Shown here: positions 25,644 through 34,273 of the stretch, piece after piece
Position numbering within the stretch: position 1 is the first letter of the stretch
How the letters are laid out: every line of letters begins with the position of its first letter
Source of the DNA: Lysinibacillus sp. FJAT-14745
GTDB taxonomy: Bacteria; Bacillota; Bacilli; Bacillales_A; Planococcaceae
DNA length: 43,190 bases
Direction: 5' to 3'
NCBI RefSeq assembly: GCF_001275675.1
Contig: NZ_LITM01000018.1
Location: 1 to 43,190 of the forward strand
Made by a program: the position numbers and the translations under genes
Notes under the pieces: generated by a model
Databases searched by the model: none
What the model was told of the DNA's origin: nothing
Seen by the model: the letters and a program-made list of their open reading frames with translations, nothing else

Positions 25644-26816
25644 ATGAAAGTTGTTGTATTAGGTGCAGGTTTAATGGGGAAAGAGGTAGCTCGTGATTTA
25701 ATAAAAAATAGCAAAGTGGAGCGTGTATTTTTAGGGGATATAGACGTGAATTTAGCGCAGAACTTTGTGGACTCGTTAAATACAGATAAGATTGAGGTTG
25801 TAGAACTTCATGCTGAGCGCGATGACTCGTTAATGGAGGTTATCTCAAAAGGCAATGTAGTCGTTAATGCATTATTCTATTCCTTTAATGAGCGTGTAGC
25901 AAGAGCGGCAATCGCGGCTGGTGTTCATTCCGTCGATTTAGGTGGTCATATTGGCGGTGTAACAGAAAAAATATTAGATCTAGACGAAGAGGCAAAAGCA
26001 AAAGGTGTAACAATTATTCCAGACTTGGGTGTTGCTCCAGGTATGGTCAACATTTTAGCGGGCTACGGTGCTTCGAAATTAGATGAGGTAGAATCTATTA
26101 AACTATTTGTAGGCGGTATTCCTACAGAGCCGAAGCCACCTCTTCACTATACGCGAGTATTTTCTCTAGATGGTGTCTTTGATCATTATACGGAGCCATC
26201 AAAAGTGATTCAAAAAGGTAAACTTCAAGAAGTTCCATCGTTATCAGGTGTTGAACCTATTTATTTCAAAGATTTTGGTGTGCTTGAGGCATTTTATACA
26301 TCTGGCGGTATATCGACATTGTATAAGACATTCCCAAATGTCCAAACATTAGAATATAAAACGATTCGTTATAAAGGACATGCAGAGAAATTTAAGCTAT
26401 TAGCAGATTTAGGATTCCTCGATGCTAGTAATAAGGTAGAGCTAGAAAATCAGGAGGTTTCTGTACGTCCAGTTGTTCGTGAGGCACTTAAAAAGAAACT
26501 TGAGCTTGGTACAAAACCAGATGCAGTGCTACTGCGCGTAATTGTAGCGGGTGAAAAAGCGCAACAACAAGTGACGTATGAGTACGAAATGGTCGTGCGT
26601 AAAGATATGACGATTAATGAAACGGCTATGGCTCGTGCAACAGCAAATACAATTTCTGTCGTTGCTCAAATGATTGGGGAAAATAAAATTACAGAGCGCG
26701 GTGTATTTGCACCTGAATCAGTTGTACCTGGCGATACTTATATTGAAGAAATGGCTAAACGTGGTGTTGTCATTAAGGAGACGTCTCATACATCTGCAAT
26801 GATTGTGAAATGGTAG
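25644..26816 (+). CDS. lysDH: L-lysine 6-dehydrogenase (saccharopine dehydrogenase family)
   Basis: From the ATG at 25644 (GAAAGGGGATG upstream; the in-frame ATG 9 bases earlier overlaps that site) it has about 390 residues. The N-terminal Rossmann motif is VVLGAGLMGKEVARDL. DLGGHIGGVTEKILDLDEEA, IIPDLGVAPGMVNILAGYGA, VFSLDGVFDHYTEPS and EYKTIRYKGHAEKFKLLADL follow. These match the Geobacillus stearothermophilus L-lysine 6-dehydrogenase closely as I remember it. The enzyme deaminates lysine at the epsilon position with NAD+, giving 2-aminoadipate 6-semialdehyde and ammonia, without saccharopine. Flanking ALDH and acyl-CoA dehydrogenase genes fit the next steps. Only about 10 bp separate it from the third gene. 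Confidence 0.85.
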   Translation: MKVVVLGAGLMGKEVARDLIKNSKVERVFLGDIDVNLAQNFVDSLNTDKIEVVELHAERDDSLMEVISKGNVVVNALFYSFNERVARAAIAAGVHSVDLGGHIGGVTEKILDLDEEAKAKGVTIIPDLGVAPGMVNILAGYGASKLDEVESIKLFVGGIPTEPKPPLHYTRVFSLDGVFDHYTEPSKVIQKGKLQEVPSLSGVEPIYFKDFGVLEAFYTSGGISTLYKTFPNVQTLEYKTIRYKGHAEKFKLLADLGFLDASNKVELENQEVSVRPVVREALKKKLELGTKPDAVLLRVIVAGEKAQQQVTYEYEMVVRKDMTINETAMARATANTISVVAQMIGENKITERGVFAPESVVPGDTYIEEMAKRGVVIKETSHTSAMIVKW

Positions 26817-26826
26817 GTGCTTGGTC

Positions 26827-28020
26827 ATGAATTTCGAATTTACCACTGAGCAGGAAATGTTACGTAAAACAGTGCGGCAGTTTGTGGATGCCGAGATACT
26901 TCCACATATTGCGAAGTGGGATGCTGAGGGCGGCTTCAATCCGAAGATTTGGTCAAGACTTGCTGAGCTAGGCTTAATGGGTGTTTGTGTACCAGAACAA
27001 TACGGTGGTAGTGGGATGGATTACAATGCACTCGCCATCGTTTGTGAAGAGCTTGAACGTGGAGATACAGCGTTTCGCACAGCTGTTTCTGTTCATACAG
27101 GCCTGAATAGCATGACCTTAATGCAATGGGGAACAGAGGCTCAAAAACAGCAGTACCTTGTTCCACAGGCAAAAGGAGTTCGGATTGGGGCATTTGGTTT
27201 AACAGAGCCCGGAGCAGGGTCAGATGTAGCCGCAATGTCTACCACCGCTGTAAGGGATGGAGATTTTTACGTGTTAAATGGACAAAAAACATGGATTTCC
27301 TTATGTGATATAGCTGACCATTTTATCGTTTTTGCCTACACTGATAAATCGAAAAAGCATCATGGCATTAGTGCATTTATCGTAGAGCGTTCCATGGCGG
27401 GCTTTACATCGAAGGCCATTAAAGGTAAATACGGTATTCGTGCTGGTAATACGGGTGAGCTCTTTTTTGAAGATCTACGTATACCTGTAGAGAATCGCCT
27501 TGGAGAAGAGGGAGAAGGCTTTAAAATTGCGATGTCTGCGTTAGATAATGGTCGTTTTACAGTAGCTGCAGGCGCTGTCGGTCTTATTCAAGCGTGTCTC
27601 GAGGCGAGCGTGAAATACTGTCATGAACGCGAAACATTTGGTAAACCTATTGGTGAGCACCAGCTAGTAGGGCAAATGATTGCCAAAATGGAAGCGGGCT
27701 ATCAAATGAGTCGCCTACTTGTATATCGTGTTGGAGAGTTGAAAAACAAAGGTGTACGTAATACGCGCGAGACATCATTAGCAAAGTGGCAGGCTTGTGA
27801 TTTTGCCAATAAAGCTGCGGATGATGCTGTACAAATTCATGGAGCATATGGTTATTCGGATGAATATCCAGTCGCTCGTTATTTACGTAACTCGAAAGCA
27901 CCGGTTATCTACGAAGGCACGCGGGAAATTCATACAATTATGCAGGCTGACTATGTATTAGGAAAACGTCAAGATAAGCCATTAACAAAAATGCTACCAA
28001 AATGGCCATTTGAAGAATAA
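26827..28020 (+). CDS. Acyl-CoA dehydrogenase, glutaryl-CoA-dehydrogenase-like
   Basis: The start ATG at 26827 follows GTAGGTGCTTGGTC; it gives 397 residues. FAD-enzyme motifs: GLTEPGAGSDVAAMST, YVLNGQKTWIS, CHERETFGKPIGEHQ, and QIHGAYGYSDEYPVARYLRNSK. The catalytic Glu is in the standard place (VIYEGTREIHTIM). The EGTREIH ending resembles the glutaryl-CoA dehydrogenase branch (EGTHDIH in mammals). If so it would convert glutaryl-CoA to crotonyl-CoA, the late step after aminoadipate. A general short-chain acyl-CoA dehydrogenase cannot be excluded. It is translationally close to lysDH (10-bp gap), the last gene of the cluster. Confidence 0.85.
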   Translation: MNFEFTTEQEMLRKTVRQFVDAEILPHIAKWDAEGGFNPKIWSRLAELGLMGVCVPEQYGGSGMDYNALAIVCEELERGDTAFRTAVSVHTGLNSMTLMQWGTEAQKQQYLVPQAKGVRIGAFGLTEPGAGSDVAAMSTTAVRDGDFYVLNGQKTWISLCDIADHFIVFAYTDKSKKHHGISAFIVERSMAGFTSKAIKGKYGIRAGNTGELFFEDLRIPVENRLGEEGEGFKIAMSALDNGRFTVAAGAVGLIQACLEASVKYCHERETFGKPIGEHQLVGQMIAKMEAGYQMSRLLVYRVGELKNKGVRNTRETSLAKWQACDFANKAADDAVQIHGAYGYSDEYPVARYLRNSKAPVIYEGTREIHTIMQADYVLGKRQDKPLTKMLPKWPFEE

Positions 28021-28069
28021 GCCAGCTTTTATCAATGTATCTAAAGGAATAAAGAAAAAATACCAAATA

Positions 28070-28097
28070 AAAAACAATGTTGCGATTGTTTGTTTTT
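28070..28097 (+). terminator. Weak terminator after the lysine cluster
   Basis: AAACAAT pairs with ATTGTTT around a 6-nt loop and is followed by GTTTTT. AT-rich and short, but rightly placed 50 bp past the stop codon. Confidence 0.6.
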
Positions 28098-28187
28098 AGA
28101 CTAATAGGGGCACAATCACATGCCCATCAAGCTTACCAAGTAAATTACTAGACACGAAAGATCCTTGTTTCAAATCTAGCAAGTGAT

Positions 28188-28220
28188 AAAAAAATAGGCA
28201 TGCTAAAGAAGCCTATTTAA
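28188..28220 (-). terminator. Minus-strand terminator hairpin
   Basis: AAATAGGC / GCCTATTT form an 8-bp stem; on the minus strand it is followed by seven T. It lies just past the stop codon (28235) of a short minus-strand ORF, suggesting a minus-strand gene once ended here. Confidence 0.65.
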
Positions 28221-28234
28221 ACGCGATTTTTTCT

Positions 28235-28360
28235 TTAGGCAGCATGTCTATGCTTCACCGTCGTTTTATACACCATCTCTAGAATATCAAAGACGGTCAA
28301 CTTCTTATATCTATGACATTTACATTTGAGCAGCTGAGACTTGTAAGGAAACAACTCTCT
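28235..28360 (-). pseudogene. Minus-strand gene tail, about 40 codons, not recognised
   Basis: On the minus strand an open frame ends ...LLKCKCHRYKKLTVFDILEM then a basic tail ending KHRHAA and TAA, followed by a terminator hairpin. Upstream the frame is closed after about 42 codons, with no ribosome binding site. It is probably the C-terminal remnant of a lost gene. I recognise no family. The rest of 28021-28623 has only a perfect hairpin, CCAGTCTA-ACTA-TAGACTGG (28398-28417). Confidence 0.35.
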
Positions 28361-28623
28361 ATTCTAGAATCAATAGAAAAGGTATTTACAGGTGGGCCAG
28401 TCTAACTATAGACTGGTCTATTTATAGTTTTTATTTAATCATTAAGGCTGAATTGTAACAAACGATCTGAAAATTCGGATAAATACGAACGGAGGTAAGG
28501 GTAAATGTTTGACAAAGCTTCGCTATAATGCAAGAATAATTTTTCTTGTAAAAATTTAAGATGAAATGATGGATGAATAGTTGGTTGAATGAAATGATAT
28601 TAAAATAAATTAGGAGGAATCGT

Positions 28624-29313
28624 ATGATACATAATAGAGTTATAGCCTTATTATTTAGAATGGGTAGCCTTATTTTTATATTATATGGTCTATTATTACG
28701 TATGGGCATCCTATCGGGCGAAATGAATTTTAAGATCTTTATGTACTATACTATCCAAAGCAATTTTTTAGCATTGATCTTGTTTAGTATACTTACTATA
28801 CGTACAGTTAAGGGATTGATAAATGATGGGAAGACGGGAAGTGCTGGCTATTTTTCACGTTTTGAAATGATATGTGTAATTGATTTACTTTTAACACTTA
28901 TCGTTTATTGGATGTTGCTAGCTCCTACTACCTTTACAATGGGTGGGAGTTTTTATCTTTGGAAATTTGATAATCTTGCAGTACATTTGATTACACCTAT
29001 TCTTTGCCTTGTAGATTATTTTCTATTTACAGAATCTAATCATTTAAAATACCGAGATGTATATTATGTTTTGATATACCCACTCTCATATGTGGCATTT
29101 GCTACTATCACAGGTCTAATGGGATATGTGTACAGTATATCGCCAATTGATGGGAAACCAGTACATTACGCTTACTTTTTCTTTGACTACGACAGAGTAG
29201 GAGCAAAATCCCTTGTCTACATCGGTGGCCTTATAGTATTTTTCTTGGTACTTAGCCATATTATGTATTTGTTTGACAAGAAAGTTAATAAACCTTTAGT
29301 TGTAAGCAAATAA
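28624..29313 (+). CDS. Pr6Pr-family membrane protein
   Basis: The protein has 229 residues with six predicted membrane helices. YYTIQSNFLALILF, the HLITPILCLVDYFLF block, YVLIYPLSYVAFA and the aromatic VHYAYFFFDYD motif match the Pr6Pr family of Firmicutes and actinobacteria (FTxQSN, HxxxPxxxxxD, YPxxY, YPYxFxD). No function is established for bacterial members. The ATG follows TTAGGAGGAATCGT. It is a single gene. Confidence 0.8.
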   Translation: MIHNRVIALLFRMGSLIFILYGLLLRMGILSGEMNFKIFMYYTIQSNFLALILFSILTIRTVKGLINDGKTGSAGYFSRFEMICVIDLLLTLIVYWMLLAPTTFTMGGSFYLWKFDNLAVHLITPILCLVDYFLFTESNHLKYRDVYYVLIYPLSYVAFATITGLMGYVYSISPIDGKPVHYAYFFFDYDRVGAKSLVYIGGLIVFFLVLSHIMYLFDKKVNKPLVVSK

Positions 29314-29397
29314 TGTTATCCATAGCCAATGATCTTTTGGTTGGTTATTATGTTTTTGTAGTGATTACATCATAACTATAAAAAAGGGTCATTGCTT

Positions 29398-29646
29398 AGA
29401 ATGATACGGATGTATACATATTCGATGTTACGTCTCCAAAAGAAATAGATATTTCTGTCGTAAATGAAAATCAAATTGGAATCATGGGTGCTTCTTCATG
29501 AGTCTGATATGCAAAATTGCGCATTTTATGGACAGGAAGATGGTAATATTATAGAAGGTAAATTTACTGCGGAACCAGGAAAGTATTATTTATATATTTA
29601 TAAATTTGATAATGAAGACGGGACATATACAGTAAAAGTACAATAA
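29398..29646 (+). pseudogene. Frameshifted remnant of a secreted beta-rich protein
   Basis: One frame (from about 29399) reads NDTDVYIFDVTSPKEIDISV and NENQIGI, then hits a stop. The next frame, from about 29485, continues sensibly as SWVLLHESDMQNCAFYGQ, IEGKFTAEPGKYYLYIYKFD and EDGTYTVKV. Joining the two gives a beta-sandwich-like C-terminus seen in Bacillales secreted or lipoprotein domains, so a one-base frameshift broke it. The N-terminus and signal sequence are absent. A proper terminator still follows it. Confidence 0.6.
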
Positions 29647-29669
29647 CATAAAAAAGCAGTAACAAACGT

Positions 29670-29701
29670 AACGAGAGGGATTCAGTTTCTCTCGTTTTTT
29701 A
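29670..29701 (+). terminator. Rho-independent terminator
   Basis: ACGAGAG / CTCTCGT stem (29671-29677 with 29689-29695) followed by TTTTTT. It serves the broken gene just upstream. Confidence 0.85.
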
Positions 29702-29785
29702 CTGAGGAAAAATTCGGAATAATGTAACTTTTTAATTCTTTGGAAGTCTAATTAATAAACAAATTTACGAAAGGTAGGTAAATTG

Positions 29786-31879
29786 ATGAAAAATAAATGG
29801 AGAGCAATTTTACTCATCACCGCACTAGCTATTTTGCCAGGAATTTTTATGTTGATGTCGGCCCCAAAAGTAGAGGCACAGACTACGAGTGCGAGTATGA
29901 CAACTCATAGCTGGAAAGTTTCCTTTACTAAGGCACTAAAGGAAAGCAAAATAACGGAAGACAATGTTTACGTAACAAATAGCAAAGGTCAAAAGGTAAC
30001 AGCAACAGTAACAGTGGGAGAAGATAAAAAGACAATAATCGTAAGCGATTTAGTACCTGGTAGTTATAAATTACATGTGAATAAAGAAGCGTTTGTACTA
30101 GATGGAACTAAAATGACATCGCAAGAAATAGCATTTACCATCATTGAAAAGCTTGAACCTGTAAAATCGGAAAAAGAGCTACAACAATATTTTGAATCAC
30201 TTTTAGCTAATTCACATAAAGAACTGGAATATGAAGCAACCACGGAAATGGCAAAGAGCGATGACAAAGCGAGTGCAGACAACTCCTCTACAACGAATAA
30301 TCAAGTCGAAGGAGTGGAAGAAGGGGATATTGTTGTTGTCAAAGATGGCTTTATTTATGCTGTAAAAGATCAAGGCATTAATGTAGTTGATGCGAAAGAT
30401 CCGAAAAATTTAAAGTTAACGACAACAATCAAGCTGAAAGAATCACAATATATTTCAAAACTAGCATTATATGATCATTTATTAATAGTGATTGGGGGTG
30501 AATATCTAGAAAAAGTAGGCACAAGCATGTCGACAGCTACTTTGTATGATATTTCAAATCCAAAAAATCCGAAGCTTATACGTGAAATGGGGCAAGAGGG
30601 ATATTTACAAGATATTCGAATTACAAATGACACATTATACTTAATCGGTAATATGTATCCGAATTATTGGATGCTAAGAGAGCAAAAAGTGCCGGATTTA
30701 AAACCGAAAACATTTGATAGTGTAGAAGGAAAAGAGTACAAAAGTTTACCTCTAGAGAAAATTTCTATTTTACCTAATACAATGGATGGAACATATAGTT
30801 TAATTACAGCAGTGGATTTAAAAAATGGTGCAAAAACAAAAGCGAATACTAAGGGATACTTAGGTGGTAGTAGTGGAATGTATATGTCGGAGAATGCACT
30901 TTATTTAACAACACCTATTTATGATGGAAATCCAGTGCCTGCTGCTGGTCGTATTATGGATATGATCTGGATGCCAAGAATAACGGATACACAAGTTTTT
31001 AAATGGGATGTTGATGGAACTGCCATGAATTTTGTAGGTACTACGGAAGTAAAAGGATCAGCGTTAAATCAATATTCAATGGATGAATATAAAGGTAATT
31101 TCCGCATCGTTACAACTGAAGGAAGTACATGGGATGAACAAGAAATATCACGAAACCACCTATTTATTTTAGATGAAAATTTACAAGAGCTTGGTGCAGT
31201 AAAAGATTTAGCTCCTGGTGAAAAAGTGTATTCTGCACGCTTTATGGGCGAAAAAGCATATGTGGTAACATTTAAGCAAGTGGATCCACTGTTTGTTATT
31301 GATGTGGCAGATCCGAAAAAGCCAACCGTGCTAGGTGAGCTAAAGATTCCAGGCTTTAGTAACTATTTACATCCATTAGACGATACACATTTAATCGGCA
31401 TTGGCTATGATACCGAGCAACGCTATGATGCATATTCGAAGCGTAATTTTACGGTTACAACAAATATGAAAATGTCATTGTTTGATGTTTCAGATTTCAA
31501 AAATCCAAAGGAACAATCAACAGTAAAAATCGGTGGAGAAGGCTCGTACTCCGAAGTTCAATACAATCCTAAAGCGCTATTCCGTAATAAGGAATACCAT
31601 TACTTTGGTTTCCCAGTTGTCCTTTATGATGCAGGGAAGGGGGATGAAATCGTCTACAAAGGTCAAGGCGCACAAATCTATGAAATCACTGCAGATAAAG
31701 GAATCGTACTTAAAGGAAATATTGTGAATAAAAGCATTGGCGATCAGTATGAAAGTTGGGAGCAGCGTGTACAGCGAGTAGTCTATATAGATGACGCTCT
31801 TTACACAGTAGCTAACAATGAAGTGAAGAGCTATCAGCTAAAAGACTTCACTCCACTTGATACATTAACTATAAAATAA
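29786..31879 (+). CDS. Secreted beta-propeller protein (PF09826-like)
   Basis: From the ATG at 29786 (AAAGGTAGGT upstream) it has 697 residues. Residues 1-32 are a signal peptide (KNKWRAILLITALAILPG, cut around VEAQ). A Big-like domain follows (about 40-110; SWKVSFTKALKESKITEDNV). A low-complexity linker comes next, and then the beta-propeller from the family's typical NNQVEGVEEGDIVVVKDGFIY onward. Blades carry YDISNPKNPKLIRE, FVIDVADPKKPTVLGELKIPG and SLFDVSDFKNPKE repeats. PF09826 proteins are secreted propellers of unknown function in bacteria and archaea. No anchor or lipobox is visible. It has its own strong terminator, and nothing in the neighbours suggests a partner. Confidence 0.88.
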   Translation: MKNKWRAILLITALAILPGIFMLMSAPKVEAQTTSASMTTHSWKVSFTKALKESKITEDNVYVTNSKGQKVTATVTVGEDKKTIIVSDLVPGSYKLHVNKEAFVLDGTKMTSQEIAFTIIEKLEPVKSEKELQQYFESLLANSHKELEYEATTEMAKSDDKASADNSSTTNNQVEGVEEGDIVVVKDGFIYAVKDQGINVVDAKDPKNLKLTTTIKLKESQYISKLALYDHLLIVIGGEYLEKVGTSMSTATLYDISNPKNPKLIREMGQEGYLQDIRITNDTLYLIGNMYPNYWMLREQKVPDLKPKTFDSVEGKEYKSLPLEKISILPNTMDGTYSLITAVDLKNGAKTKANTKGYLGGSSGMYMSENALYLTTPIYDGNPVPAAGRIMDMIWMPRITDTQVFKWDVDGTAMNFVGTTEVKGSALNQYSMDEYKGNFRIVTTEGSTWDEQEISRNHLFILDENLQELGAVKDLAPGEKVYSARFMGEKAYVVTFKQVDPLFVIDVADPKKPTVLGELKIPGFSNYLHPLDDTHLIGIGYDTEQRYDAYSKRNFTVTTNMKMSLFDVSDFKNPKEQSTVKIGGEGSYSEVQYNPKALFRNKEYHYFGFPVVLYDAGKGDEIVYKGQGAQIYEITADKGIVLKGNIVNKSIGDQYESWEQRVQRVVYIDDALYTVANNEVKSYQLKDFTPLDTLTIK

Positions 31880-31883
31880 AAAG

Positions 31884-31922
31884 AAAGTCCAATAAACTCA
31901 ATCTTGAGTTTATTGGACTTTT
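31884..31922 (+). terminator. Rho-independent terminator after the propeller gene
   Basis: AAAGTCCAATAAACTCAA pairs perfectly with TTGAGTTTATTGGACTTT around a 2-3 nt loop, ending in TTTT. The stem is unusually long (18 bp). Confidence 0.92.
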
Positions 31923-31974
31923 CGTGTTGTTGAAAAACTATTGTGTCAATGCGTCTTATTAAAAAAGACGATTC

Positions 31975-32097
31975 TGCAAAGCGAGGGGTTGGTTTCCGTT
32001 CCGACTGGGCGGAGCCGCATTTGTTGTTGCTGTCGCTTCGCTTTCGCATAGACAACTTCTGCTTCGCTGCAGGGTCTCGTCTGTGGCGATGATCCCT
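31975..32097. repeat. Type-1 dispersed repeat, first part
   Basis: GCGAGGGGTTGGTTTCCGTTCC, GACTGGGCGG, a GCTGTCGCTTCGCTTTCGCA unit and GCAGGGTCTCGTCTGTGGCGATGATCC follow in the reverse orientation. It is separated from a second part (32236-32445) by minisatellite C. Confidence 0.75.
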
Positions 32098-32130
32098 AAG
32101 TAGTTGCCCATAGTAGAGAAAAACAGGAAT

Positions 32131-32214
32131 TGTTCCGATAAAAGCTAAAATTGTTCCGATAAAACGAGAAAATGTTCCGATAAAATGAGATGTTGTTCCG
32201 ATAAATCTTCAAAG
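32131..32214 (+). repeat. Minisatellite C: four 21-bp units
   Basis: GTTCCGATAAA occurs at 32132, 32153, 32174 and 32195, exactly 21 bp apart, with diverged spacers. In the frame of GAT it reads SDK-type repeats (CSDKTRKCSDKM). No gene. Confidence 0.9.
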
Positions 32215-32235
32215 TATTCATATAAAAATGAATTA

Positions 32236-32445
32236 ACTGCGCTTTGTTGCTGCCGCTTCGCTTTCGCACAGTTAAAACATTGTCGCTGCAGGGTCTCGGG
32301 GCAACAGGTGTTTTTTGTGCGAAAGCGTAGTACAAACGCAGCAGCAGCGACAGGATGTTGGTCACGAAGGCGTTATCACAGGACGTGATGGTTTTAGCCT
32401 TCGTTATCCCCGAGGAGTCACCCAGTCGTAACGAAGAACAACTTA
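32236..32445. repeat. Type-1 dispersed repeat, second part
   Basis: It contains CTGCCGCTTCGCTTTCGCA, GCAGGGTCTCGGGGCAACAGG, GTGCGAAAGCGTAGT, CAGGATGTTGGTCACGAAGG and the hairpin ATCAC-AGGAC-GTGAT (32374-32388), then CCTTCGTTATCCCCGAGGAG. GCGAAAGCG units occur in both orientations, so it is a composite. Confidence 0.75.
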
Positions 32446-32479
32446 TCCGCATGACATACGTTTTAATAAAATGTCACCC

Positions 32480-32546
32480 AACTTTTAAATTTTATCGACA
32501 AACTTTCCTGTTTTATCAACTAACTTTTAATTTTTATCGACATCCA
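32480..32546 (-). repeat. Minisatellite D: three 21-bp units, inverted relative to C
   Basis: TTATCGAC or TTATCAAC at 32492, 32513 and 32534, exactly 21 bp apart. On the minus strand the units read GTCGATAAAA with VDK-type codons (KLVDKTGKFVDKI). Together with C it brackets the repeat at 32236-32445. Confidence 0.85.
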
Positions 32547-32630
32547 CCTTCCGAAGAGCAAAAAGGATTCACACACAAAACTGTGCGTGAATCCTTTTAC
32601 TTTATTGCGTTCATTGGACTTTTTCTTTGG

Positions 32631-34037
32631 TTATTTTTGACGATATGGAAGAATTTCCGATACTGTCACGAATTCATAGCCTTGCCCTTGTAAATAAGCA
32701 AGCACGGCATCAAGACCATCAGCAGTCGATTGATGAATATCATGCATTAAGACAATGGCGTTATTGTGTAAATTGTTTTTGATATTAGGTAGTAACTTTT
32801 GTGCATTGCGATACTTCCAGTCTAACGTATCGATCGTCCATAAAACAACAGGAACTGAAATTTGAGCGTTAATCGTATCGTTTGTTGCACCGTATGGCGG
32901 TCTAAATACAGTTGGCTTTTGATTAATGGCCTTTTCTATCTCCGCAACTGTAGATGTGTATTGCTTCACTGCTGACTCTAGTGACAGTTTTGTTAATACA
33001 GGATGGTTCCATGAATGATTACCTATTTCATGTCCTCGTGCAAGTACGTCTCTTGCGATATCAGGGTAATATTTAACACGACTACCGAGCATAAAGAAGG
33101 TAGCTTTTGCATGATATTTATCGAGCGTATTTAAAATCTGTTCTGTAACCTTTGGATGTGGGCCATCATCAAAAGTTAAGGCAATACGTTTTTTGTTTGG
33201 ATCACCTGTATTAATTGGCTTCGTCGGCTTTTCCATAGCGATTTGGAAATCTGAGGCTAACAACGGATTGATTAGTGAAAGGGGAAGCTTCACAATTGGT
33301 GAACCAGCTGCTCCGCTAGCAATCTCATACTCATCAAAATAGAATTGTAACGAATCATCAACGATAGCAAAGCGATTGAAATTAGACCACTTCGGTTCAG
33401 TTGACTTTATTAAATCATCCTTGAAAAGCTCATCCTTTAACTTGAGATTTTGTTGTAAGTCATTACGTACATTAGTAGCTAATGCCGATAAGTTGTTTTC
33501 ATCGTTGTTCAACAATGTTTTAATGGAAATTAGTTTACCAGTTTCATGATTGATGAAGAATGTTTTTGTTGAAACCTCAGGATTGGCTCCGCCTGTATAC
33601 AGCATTTTTGTTAGTACAAAAGAATAGTAATGTTTTTGATATGGGAAAGTTTCCAAACTAATATTAAGCTCACCCATTACCTCTTTATCTTTATTTTCTT
33701 TCATAGATGACAGATAGTTTTCTTTTGAATCCTTTATGTACTGTAATACAGCATCATTAAAAGCTTTATTATCTGTTTCTGGATAGTGAATAGCAAAAGG
33801 AGTTCGCTTATCATTAGAAACATCTGTTACAATACGTATACCTGGAAACGCAGAGCTTTCTGTGGATAAATTACTCTTTATTGAATCTGAAGTTGTCTCT
33901 TTAGAGGCACTAATTTTTTGAAACTTAAAGTCATCCTTTGATAGGATAATGACTAAAATAATAGTTGTTAATGTAATAATGAGGCCAATTAATAGGAAAT
34001 CAATCATTGGGCCGCGTCTTTTTCTGCGTTCCGGCAT
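32631..34037 (-). CDS. PdaC-like polysaccharide (peptidoglycan) deacetylase
   Basis: I start at the ATG 34037 (about 468 residues); AAGGAG lies 13-14 bases upstream, a little far, and the ATG at 34061 is the alternative. A basic N-tail (PERRKRRG) precedes one membrane anchor (MIDFLLIGLIITLTTIILVIIL). An extracellular DUF4163/DUF3298 region (about 60-240) is followed by a NodB deacetylase domain: ALTFDDGPHP (metal Asp), HEIGNHSWNHP (metal His pair), FRPPYGATND, LWTIDTLDWK and IVLMHDIH. The same architecture is found in B. subtilis PdaC, which deacetylates MurNAc in peptidoglycan and confers lysozyme resistance. It should act outside the membrane. The active site looks complete. It is monocistronic. 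Confidence 0.88.
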   Translation of the reverse strand: MPERRKRRGPMIDFLLIGLIITLTTIILVIILSKDDFKFQKISASKETTSDSIKSNLSTESSAFPGIRIVTDVSNDKRTPFAIHYPETDNKAFNDAVLQYIKDSKENYLSSMKENKDKEVMGELNISLETFPYQKHYYSFVLTKMLYTGGANPEVSTKTFFINHETGKLISIKTLLNNDENNLSALATNVRNDLQQNLKLKDELFKDDLIKSTEPKWSNFNRFAIVDDSLQFYFDEYEIASGAAGSPIVKLPLSLINPLLASDFQIAMEKPTKPINTGDPNKKRIALTFDDGPHPKVTEQILNTLDKYHAKATFFMLGSRVKYYPDIARDVLARGHEIGNHSWNHPVLTKLSLESAVKQYTSTVAEIEKAINQKPTVFRPPYGATNDTINAQISVPVVLWTIDTLDWKYRNAQKLLPNIKNNLHNNAIVLMHDIHQSTADGLDAVLAYLQGQGYEFVTVSEILPYRQK

Positions 34038-34273
34038 TTTGATGGATACGCTCCTTTCCATATTTATTTTTCTATACAATAAGACGTGTTAGTCATTGAA
34101 AAAGTTATACGAATCTACGATGTTTTGCTATCAATTTATGGGAAACCAATCTTCATAAATAAATTACCCATTAGCTTACCATTTCTAACTTATGTAAGCC
34201 AAAGTACTTTTGTTAAAAGTTAAAATTTTTTGTTGAGTTTTTATTTGCAGTTCGATACTATTGGCAAGGAACC

